NCBI GenBank assembly: GCA_934408835.1
Contig: CAKRVU010000018.1
Span: 1 to 10,830 of the forward strand
Length of the DNA stretch: 10,830 nucleotides
Origin: an uncultured Oscillospiraceae bacterium
Lineage (GTDB): Bacteria > Bacillota > Clostridia > Oscillospirales > Ruminococcaceae
Direction: 5' to 3'
Part shown: positions 5,653-10,830 of the stretch, piece by piece
Position numbering within the stretch: the first letter of the stretch is position 1
Layout of the letters: the number at the start of each line of letters is the position of its first letter
Program-made: the position numbers and the translations under genes
The notes under the pieces: generated by a model
Seen by the model: only the letters and a program-made list of their open reading frames with translations
Databases searched by the model: none
Told to the model about the DNA's origin: nothing

Positions 5653-7020
5653 ATGCTGGCACCGAATTATGGAGCGCGTGAGCAGGCGGCTATTGCCATG
5701 CTATGTGAAGAATTTAGGAAAAATAACCGTATTGATCCTTGTTTTTATCGAAAATTTGATGTCAAACGGGGTCTTCGCAACGCGGATGGTACAGGCGTGC
5801 TCGCCGGATTGACTTTGATTTGTAATGTTCATGGTTATGTAATCAATGAAGGAGAGCGGGAACCGATAGAGGGACAATTGATCTATCGCGGCAACAACAT
5901 CCGCCATATTGTAAACGAATGCTTTGCGAAAAAGCGCTATGGTTATGAAGAGGTAGTGTATCTGTTGCTGTTTGGTTTGTTGCCAACGCAGAAGGAATTG
6001 GATTATTTTAAATCGGTTTTGGCTTCCTTTCGGGAGCTGCCTGACGGCTTTGTGGAGGACGTGATACTCGACGTTCCGTCGCGCAATATTATGAATAAAA
6101 TGCAGAGTGCAATCCTTTCCCTTTACACGTACGACGATTATCCTGACAGCACGTCGATTGAACAGGAGCTGCAAAAGGCGATTTCCATCATAGCCAAATT
6201 GCCTTCTATTATGGTGGCGGCTTACCATTCCAGGGCAAAAAGCTTTGACGGGAAAAGTCTGGTACTGCATCCCAGCCGTTTGGAAGAAAGCACGGCGCAA
6301 AGCATATTGTCCACTTTGCGGTATGACCGTCAGTATACCGAAGAGGAAGCGCAGCTGTTGGATATGATGCTAATGCTGCATGCTGAACACGGGGGAGGGA
6401 ATAATTCCACTTTCACCTGTCGCACATTGACTTCCTCCGGAACGGACGCCTATTCGGCCTATGCCGGGGCGATCGGCTCTTTGAAGGGACCGCGGCACGG
6501 CGGCGCGAATTTGCGGGTGATGGAGATGCTTTCCGCTTTGGAGGAGGCGGTTTCCGATTGCCCTTCGGACTCTGAAGTCCGCGATTTTCTGGTAAAACTC
6601 ATGCAAAAGAAAGCGGGCGACCGTACCGGTTTAATTTACGGAATGGGGCATGCCGTTTACACCAAATCCGATCCGCGCGCGGTAATTCTCAAAGAGTATG
6701 CAATGAAAATGGCGAAGGGGACTTTGTTTGAGAAACGATTTTCTCTCCTTGAACAGGTGGAGCGGTTGACGCCCGGTGTGTTTGCTCAAATCAAAGGAAC
6801 CGAAAAAGTGATGTGTGCTAACGTGGACCTCTATTCGGGATTGGTTTATCAAATGCTCGGAATTCCTCCGGAGGTGTTTACACCCTTGTTCGCAGTAGCG
6901 CGGATTGCGGGGTGGGCAGCGCATCGAATGGAGGAGCTTTTGACCGGCGGACGAATTTTGCGCCCTGCATATAAATCGGTGACTAAAGAACGTCCATATA
7001 TACCGTTAGAAGAACGATAA
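5653..7020 (+). CDS. Citrate synthase (clostridial ~450-aa type)
   Basis: Condenses acetyl-CoA and oxaloacetate to citrate (Si-type citrate synthase fold); 2-methylcitrate synthase activity cannot be excluded. At 455 aa it matches the longer version found in many Clostridia, with an extra N-terminal section of about 50 residues before the large helical domain. Active-site residues are visible: H246 in H243-A-E-H-G-G-G-N-N251, H282 in G279-P-R-H-G-G-A-N286, the G331-H-A-V-Y segment ending in D340-P-R342, and catalytic D392 in V391-D-L-Y-S-G396. The ATG follows AGGGGGG by 5 nt. No aconitase or isocitrate dehydrogenase gene is in the window, so a role in an incomplete TCA branch towards 2-oxoglutarate and glutamate is inferred. 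The next gene starts 22 nt after its stop and is probably cotranscribed. Confidence 0.93.
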   Translation: MLAPNYGAREQAAIAMLCEEFRKNNRIDPCFYRKFDVKRGLRNADGTGVLAGLTLICNVHGYVINEGEREPIEGQLIYRGNNIRHIVNECFAKKRYGYEEVVYLLLFGLLPTQKELDYFKSVLASFRELPDGFVEDVILDVPSRNIMNKMQSAILSLYTYDDYPDSTSIEQELQKAISIIAKLPSIMVAAYHSRAKSFDGKSLVLHPSRLEESTAQSILSTLRYDRQYTEEEAQLLDMMLMLHAEHGGGNNSTFTCRTLTSSGTDAYSAYAGAIGSLKGPRHGGANLRVMEMLSALEEAVSDCPSDSEVRDFLVKLMQKKAGDRTGLIYGMGHAVYTKSDPRAVILKEYAMKMAKGTLFEKRFSLLEQVERLTPGVFAQIKGTEKVMCANVDLYSGLVYQMLGIPPEVFTPLFAVARIAGWAAHRMEELLTGGRILRPAYKSVTKERPYIPLEER

Positions 7021-7042
7021 AATAGAAGGGGAAGAGATTAAA

Positions 7043-7906
7043 ATGACAACTAATACCCATACGACCAACCAAAAAAGAAGGCTGCGCATTCCGGCGGCAG
7101 TCTATTTCATCATTTTGGCGGCAGGCTGTATTCCGGCGGTATGGATCCGCTACCGACAATTGATCGACGGGACCAAGTTGGAAACGGGGTATTATAGTGG
7201 GCCTGAGCTGTATCAGACCGTTCTTTTTGCTATCATAGCCGGATTGTTGCTGCTGGTGATTCTGCTCAGTCTGCTCGATAGAAACCGCTATCAGGTGACC
7301 TTGTCTGAGAACAATCTGCTTTTGGTTCGTATCACAGCTCTGTTTTCGGCTGTTTTCTCCATAGCCTCAAGCGGCGTAGTGTTGTATCGGAGCCTGTCTG
7401 AACCGGGGATGACCAGTGGCATGGATCTTGTGATGATACTATTTGCTTTTTTATCTGCTATCGGATTTTTATACTTCGTTTGGCGTGTGAAGCAGAAGAC
7501 TGCGGGAGTTTCTGATATTATGCTGTGCCTGCCTTGTTTGTGGAGCTGCGTCCTATTGTTGTCCATGTTTTTAAAACATATGATCGTGATGACGGTAACG
7601 GAAAATATCATCAATATTTTGTTTGTTTCCGGTCTTTGTGTGTTTTTGTTAAATGCGGCTAAGATGACAGCCGGTACGGCGCAGCCTTCTTGCGGACGCT
7701 GGCTTGTCATCTCCGGCTCGTTTACCATTATAACCGGTCTCTGCGCGACTTTGCCGATCTTTTTCCTTTGGGTGATTACAGGACAAGAATACACATCCGA
7801 GCATGTGTTGACCGCAACGCCGCTGGAGTTTATCGTATTGCTGTTTGTCATTGCGTTTTACATACAGTATTTGATGACGCGAAAAAAACCGGGGGCAAAA
7901 GAATAA
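7043..7906 (+). CDS. Unrecognised integral membrane protein with about eight helices
   Basis: A 287-aa protein I cannot assign to a family. The first 17 residues are hydrophilic and basic (Thr/Asn then KRR). Hydrophobic stretches follow at about 18-36, 58-78, 97-115, 127-146, 160-178, 185-206, 219-244 and 260-277, and the tail is a positively charged RKKPGAKE. Loops are short, apart from a partly charged stretch at about 37-57, so there is no obvious soluble catalytic domain. No transport signature or metal-binding motif stands out. The ATG at 7043 is preceded by AAGGGGAAGAG (from about 7026), a usable ribosome binding site. It lies 22 nt after citrate synthase, which suggests a shared transcript but does not reveal a function. 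Basic residues near both ends suggest both termini are cytoplasmic. Confidence 0.75.
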   Translation: MTTNTHTTNQKRRLRIPAAVYFIILAAGCIPAVWIRYRQLIDGTKLETGYYSGPELYQTVLFAIIAGLLLLVILLSLLDRNRYQVTLSENNLLLVRITALFSAVFSIASSGVVLYRSLSEPGMTSGMDLVMILFAFLSAIGFLYFVWRVKQKTAGVSDIMLCLPCLWSCVLLLSMFLKHMIVMTVTENIINILFVSGLCVFLLNAAKMTAGTAQPSCGRWLVISGSFTIITGLCATLPIFFLWVITGQEYTSEHVLTATPLEFIVLLFVIAFYIQYLMTRKKPGAKE

Positions 7907-7913
7907 AACCGCG

Positions 7914-7945
7914 AAATTTGACGGGTGTTTGTTGAACAAATTTGT
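7914..7945. repeat. Overlapping dyads upstream of the carboxypeptidase gene
   Basis: AAATTTG (7914-7920) is complementary to CAAATTT (7937-7943), and TTTGTT-G-AACAAA (7928-7940) is a separate perfect 13-bp dyad nested in the same stretch. ACAAATTTGT (7936-7945) is itself palindromic. These may be an operator or a weak 3' hairpin of the preceding gene; there is no clean U tract, so I do not call a terminator. Confidence 0.35.
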
Positions 7946-7989
7946 CATAGGGACATGCGTATTGAGAATAGGTTTAAAAGACAGAAAAC

Positions 7990-7998
7990 TGTTATCAT
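7990..7998 (+). promoter_or_regulatory. Possible extended -10 promoter for the carboxypeptidase gene
   Basis: TG-T-TATCAT fits an extended -10 element (5 of 6 in the hexamer), with no recognisable -35 at 17 bp. It would place transcription about 20 nt before the ATG. No convincing sigma-F or sigma-G pattern was found. Confidence 0.3.
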
Positions 7999-8025
7999 TT
8001 TTGCTTTTGAACTGAGGTGTAGACA

Positions 8026-9204
8026 ATGCGTTTGAAAAGACAAATTACGATGGTGATTACGCTTGTTTTTTTTCTGTCGGCAGCTGTTATCCCGGCAGCG
8101 GCGGCAGAAACCGCCGGAGTGCCTGCATTTTCGCAGGAGCTTCCGGCCAAATCTTATATTTTGATAGAAGCGTCTACCGGGCAAGTTTTGGCCGAACAGA
8201 ACGCAGATCAGCAGATGCCGCCGGCGTCCATTACCAAAATTATGACCATGTTGTTGTTAATGGAGCGGATTGACGCAGGGGAGATTTCTCTGGATGATAT
8301 GGTGACAACAAGCGAGCATGCCAACTCAATGGGCGGGACGCAAATTTGGCTCGAGGTAGGGGAACAGATGTCGGTCAACGATTTGCTGAAGGCGACCGCC
8401 ATCAATTCCGCAAACGACGCTGCCGTTGCACTTGCCGAGTACATGGCTGGTACAGAGGAGGCTTTTGTACAGCTAATGAACCAGAAGGCTGCTGAATTGG
8501 GGATGACGGGAACTACATTTTGCAATGCAACGGGACTGGACGCAGAAGGACACCTTTCCACTGCCAGGGATATCGCGATTATGGGACGCGAGCTGTTAAA
8601 GTATCCATTGATTACCGAATATACTTCCGTTTATATGGACAGTCTCCGCAACGGTGAGACAGAATTGGTTAATACCAACAAACTGGTTCGTTTTTATGAA
8701 GGGTGTAACGGTCTTAAAACAGGAACTACAGACGGAGCCGGCTCCTGCTTGTGCGCCAGTGCGACGCGGGATGGTATGACGTTAATTGCTGTGTCGATGG
8801 GCTCAGCAACCTCAAAGGAGCGGTTTGCCAGCTGTCGGGCGCTTTTAGATTATGGATTTGCCAACTATGCGTTGTATCAACCGGATATTTCTGCGGATAG
8901 TTTGCCGCCTATCGCTGTGGAACAGGGTCAAAAAAGCACCGTTCCGGTGACAACCGATTCTTACGGCGGGTCGGTATTAGTCTCTAAAAGCAGCGCCGGA
9001 AAGATCGAGCAGGACGTTGTGTTGGAAGAGACTTTGACGGCGCCGGTGACTGCCGGTCAAGAGGTTGGAATGATCACTTACCGTATCGGAGATCAAACGG
9101 TGGCGGAACAGAAAATTGTGGCGACAGAGGATGTACCTGAGGTTGATTTTGGATTTATTTTTTCAGGACTTTTCCGCAATTTGATTGGGTTAACCGGAAA
9201 ATAA
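8026..9204 (+). CDS. D-alanyl-D-alanine carboxypeptidase, S11 family (DacF/PBP5-like)
   Basis: A secreted low-molecular-mass penicillin-binding protein (392 aa) that removes the terminal D-Ala from peptidoglycan stem peptides and so limits cross-linking. A signal peptide spans residues 1-27: basic MRLKR, a hydrophobic core, then an Ala-rich end with likely cleavage before E28. The three active-site motifs are S68-I-T-K71, S128-A-N130 and K231-T-G233. A beta-rich PBP5-type C-terminal domain covers about 285-368. The last part, around D374-F-G-F-I-F-S-G-L-F, looks like the amphipathic membrane anchor of this family. GAGGTG (8014-8019) lies 6 nt before the ATG. In Bacillus the paralogs DacA, DacB and DacF act in vegetative wall or spore cortex; spoIID in the same window makes a sporulation role possible, but no spoIIA or spoVA genes adjoin, so the paralog cannot be named. 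Confidence 0.93.
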   Translation: MRLKRQITMVITLVFFLSAAVIPAAAAETAGVPAFSQELPAKSYILIEASTGQVLAEQNADQQMPPASITKIMTMLLLMERIDAGEISLDDMVTTSEHANSMGGTQIWLEVGEQMSVNDLLKATAINSANDAAVALAEYMAGTEEAFVQLMNQKAAELGMTGTTFCNATGLDAEGHLSTARDIAIMGRELLKYPLITEYTSVYMDSLRNGETELVNTNKLVRFYEGCNGLKTGTTDGAGSCLCASATRDGMTLIAVSMGSATSKERFASCRALLDYGFANYALYQPDISADSLPPIAVEQGQKSTVPVTTDSYGGSVLVSKSSAGKIEQDVVLEETLTAPVTAGQEVGMITYRIGDQTVAEQKIVATEDVPEVDFGFIFSGLFRNLIGLTGK

Positions 9205-9237
9205 AATGAGAAATTCAGACGAATTCAAAATTTGCTC

Positions 9238-9266
9238 TTGCAATTTGCGATAGAATGAAGTACAAT
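9238..9266 (+). promoter_or_regulatory. Sigma-A promoter for pgi
   Basis: TTGCAA (9238-9243, 4 of 6), a 17-bp spacer and TACAAT (9261-9266, 5 of 6). The predicted start near 9273 gives a leader of about 29 nt. It lies in the 97-bp gap after the carboxypeptidase gene, where no clear terminator is seen. Confidence 0.6.
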
Positions 9267-9289
9267 AAAAAAGAATTAATCTCTGTTTT

Positions 9290-9295
9290 GAGGTG
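9290..9295 (+). promoter_or_regulatory. Ribosome binding site fixing the pgi start
   Basis: GAGGTG lies 6 nt before the ATG at 9302. An in-frame GTG at 9293 would sit inside this site, so the ATG at 9302 is the better start. Confidence 0.75.
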
Positions 9296-9301
9296 AATGT
9301 T

Positions 9302-10642
9302 ATGGCAACCAAATTGAACACCGGATATTTGGAGAGCTTTGTTTCTTCTGAAGAATATCGGGAAATGGAACATCTTTTGGAAGCGGCGCACCGATTATTA
9401 ACTGAAAAATCAGGGGCAGGTCATGATTTTTTGGGTTGGGTCGATCTCCCGTCCGATTATGACCGGGAGGAGTTCAACAGAATTCTTTCGGCTGCAAAGG
9501 AGATTCAAAAGAGTTCGGAGGTTTTGATCGTTATCGGTATAGGCGGTTCTTATTTGGGGGCGCGCGCCGTCATAGAGGCGTTGGCTTCTCCCAATTATAA
9601 CCTGCTGGAAAAAGATACGCCGAACGTCTTTTTTGTCGGAAACAATATCAGCCCCACTTATTTGAACGAAATTCTTTCTGTTTGCAAAGGAAAGGATATT
9701 TCTGTCAATGTCATTTCCAAATCGGGGACGACGACTGAACCGGCGCTCGCCTTTCGTATCTTTAAAAAACTGTTAGAGGAACGATACGGACTAGAGGGGG
9801 CGAAGCGCAGAATTTACTGCACGACCGACCGGAAAAAGGGGAAACTCAAAGAGCTGGCTGATCAAAATGGATATCAGACGTTTGTTGTGCCGGATGATGT
9901 TGGCGGACGTTTTTCTGTTTTAACCGCAGTTGGTCTTCTCCCGATCGCTGTGTGCGGTTTGGATATCGAAAAGCTGATGGACGGCGCTGCTCAAGCGAGA
10001 GAAGATTTTTCGGTTTGTGACCTATCCAAAAACGACTGCTATCAATACGCGGTAGCTCGCAATATTCTCCGTCAAAAAGGGAAAACGGTTGAGATGTTGG
10101 TCTCTTATGAGCCTTGCCTCGGAATGATGAACGAATGGTATAAACAGTTGTTTGGCGAGAGCGAAGGAAAAAACCACAAAGGGATTTTCCCTGCCTCTGC
10201 GATATTTTCCACCGATCTTCATTCTCTGGGACAGTTTGTACAGGATGGATCCCCCATTTTGTTTGAGACGGTTTTAAACGTTCAGAAGCCTAAGATGGAT
10301 TTTTATATCGAGGAAGAGCCAGCCAATTTTGATGGGTTGAATTTTCTTGCCAACCAAAACATGAGTGTAGTGAATCGCCGGGCGTTCGAGGGCACAATCT
10401 TGGCGCATACCGAGGGCGGCGTTCCAAACATGGTACTTGAGATCCCGCAACTAAACGAGTACGAGTTGGGATATTTGATTTATTTTTTTGAAAAGGCATG
10501 CGCTGTTTCCGGGTACTTATTGGGTGTGAATCCGTTTAATCAACCGGGAGTGGAAAGCTATAAAAAAAATATGTTCGCCCTGCTCGGGAAACCGGGATTT
10601 GAAGATATGCGGAAAGGGCTATTGGAAAAACTGGGACAATAG
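9302..10642 (+). CDS. pgi: Glucose-6-phosphate isomerase
   Basis: Interconverts glucose-6-phosphate and fructose-6-phosphate in glycolysis and gluconeogenesis. The 446-aa length is that of the short Firmicutes-type enzyme, rather than the roughly 550-aa enterobacterial form. Motifs in order: [10 protein letters not shown], the sugar-phosphate-binding SIS segment SKSGTTTEP, the first PGI signature [14 protein letters not shown], catalytic-region [18 protein letters not shown] (the expected active-site glutamate is in the GESEGK stretch), HTEGG near the C-terminal third, and the second signature [13 protein letters not shown] with the conserved QPGVE and Lys. The gene has its own promoter and a strong ribosome binding site. 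A P-loop ATPase gene starts 27 nt downstream with no terminator between, so the two are probably cotranscribed. Confidence 0.96.
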   Translation: MATKLNTGYLESFVSSEEYREMEHLLEAAHRLLTEKSGAGHDFLGWVDLPSDYDREEFNRILSAAKEIQKSSEVLIVIGIGGSYLGARAVIEALASPNYNLLEKDTPNVFFVGNNISPTYLNEILSVCKGKDISVNVISKSGTTTEPALAFRIFKKLLEERYGLEGAKRRIYCTTDRKKGKLKELADQNGYQTFVVPDDVGGRFSVLTAVGLLPIAVCGLDIEKLMDGAAQAREDFSVCDLSKNDCYQYAVARNILRQKGKTVEMLVSYEPCLGMMNEWYKQLFGESEGKNHKGIFPASAIFSTDLHSLGQFVQDGSPILFETVLNVQKPKMDFYIEEEPANFDGLNFLANQNMSVVNRRAFEGTILAHTEGGVPNMVLEIPQLNEYELGYLIYFFEKACAVSGYLLGVNPFNQPGVESYKKNMFALLGKPGFEDMRKGLLEKLGQ

Positions 10643-10669
10643 TCTGAAATAGAAAATAGGAGGATAAAA

Positions 10670-10830
10670 ATGATTCAGTTAATTATAGGAAGCAAAGGCT
10701 CTGGAAAAACCAAAGTACTGTTGGAGGCAGTTCAGCAGGGAGTACAAAATACCGATGGAAACGTTGTTTTTATCGACAACAGCGATCAACATACTTTTGA
10801 ATTAGACCACAGCGTCCGCTTGGTGAACGC
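10670..10830 (+). CDS. P-loop ATP-binding protein, 5' part only (truncated by the window end)
   Basis: An open frame starts at ATG 10670, 6 nt after a perfect AGGAGG (10658-10663), and runs off the right edge after 53 full codons. The start reads MIQLIIGSKGSGKTKVL, a beta strand followed by Walker A G7-S-K-G-S-G-K-T14, so it binds a nucleotide. Residues 35-38 (VVFI) followed by DNSD look like a second strand. It resembles a conserved clostridial family of about 200 aa, often labelled ATP-binding or, loosely, PilT-like, whose function is unknown to me. It is likely in one transcript with pgi. The Walker B region and C-terminus are outside the window. Confidence 0.75.
   Translation, partial: MIQLIIGSKGSGKTKVLLEAVQQGVQNTDGNVVFIDNSDQHTFELDHSVRLVN

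Noticed and set aside
5701..6300. Minus-strand open frame of 199 codons inside citrate synthase
   Set aside because: Antisense to a well-conserved enzyme, with no credible ribosome binding site or family features.
7291..7851. Minus-strand open frame of 186 codons opposite the 8-TM protein gene
   Set aside because: The plus-strand frame has a ribosome binding site, operon spacing and regular hydrophobic helices; the minus frame has none of these.
7981..8005. ACAG-AAAA-CTGT followed by a T-rich run as a terminator before the carboxypeptidase gene
   Set aside because: Only a 4-bp stem with weak pairs, and it sits where a promoter is expected.
9293..9301. Upstream GTG start adding three residues to pgi
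   Set aside because: The GTG is part of the Shine-Dalgarno sequence for the ATG at 9302.

Overview
The window looks like chromosomal DNA from a Gram-positive, endospore-forming anaerobe of the class Clostridia, possibly from the Oscillospiraceae/Ruminococcaceae side. This placement is an inference. It rests on a recognisable SpoIID, a sporulating-Firmicutes-type D,D-carboxypeptidase, strong AGGAGG-type ribosome binding sites, sigma-A-like promoters, and the lengths and motif variants of the citrate synthase and phosphoglucose isomerase. Eight complete genes and one truncated gene fill most of the window. I see no tRNA, rRNA, CRISPR array, insertion sequence or phage gene.

Layout. Left (1-2317, plus strand): a polytopic GT-C-type glycosyltransferase-like membrane protein, then 66 bp later an L-lactate dehydrogenase. 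Next, 2318-2616 is a convergent intergenic region with two bidirectional terminator hairpins and a 16-bp perfect palindrome. Centre (minus strand): a cytoplasmic GH13 alpha-glucan hydrolase (2617-4215) with an unusual C-terminal DUF1653-like extension. It lies behind a 338-bp spacer holding a good promoter and a cluster of inverted repeats. Upstream of that is spoIID (4554-5552). Right (plus strand): a 100-bp divergent promoter region, citrate synthase (5653-7020), an unrecognised eight-helix membrane protein (7043-7906), a secreted S11 D-Ala-D-Ala carboxypeptidase (8026-9204), glucose-6-phosphate isomerase (9302-10642), and the first 53 codons of a P-loop ATPase that runs off the end.

How the genes fit together. 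Four enzymes belong to central carbon metabolism: intracellular maltodextrin breakdown, phosphoglucose isomerase in glycolysis, lactate dehydrogenase for NADH reoxidation, and citrate synthase, probably for making glutamate precursors. Two genes concern peptidoglycan and sporulation (spoIID and the DacF/DacB-like carboxypeptidase). These genes are near one another but, apart from short-spaced pairs, do not form one operon. Likely transcription units are [GT-C, ldh], [GH13], [spoIID], [citrate synthase, 8-TM protein], [carboxypeptidase] and [pgi, P-loop ATPase].

I see no clear new multi-gene system. The most unusual items are the GH13-DUF1653 fusion, the dyad cluster in the GH13 leader, the overlapping face-to-face promoters between spoIID and citrate synthase, and the orphan 8-TM protein.
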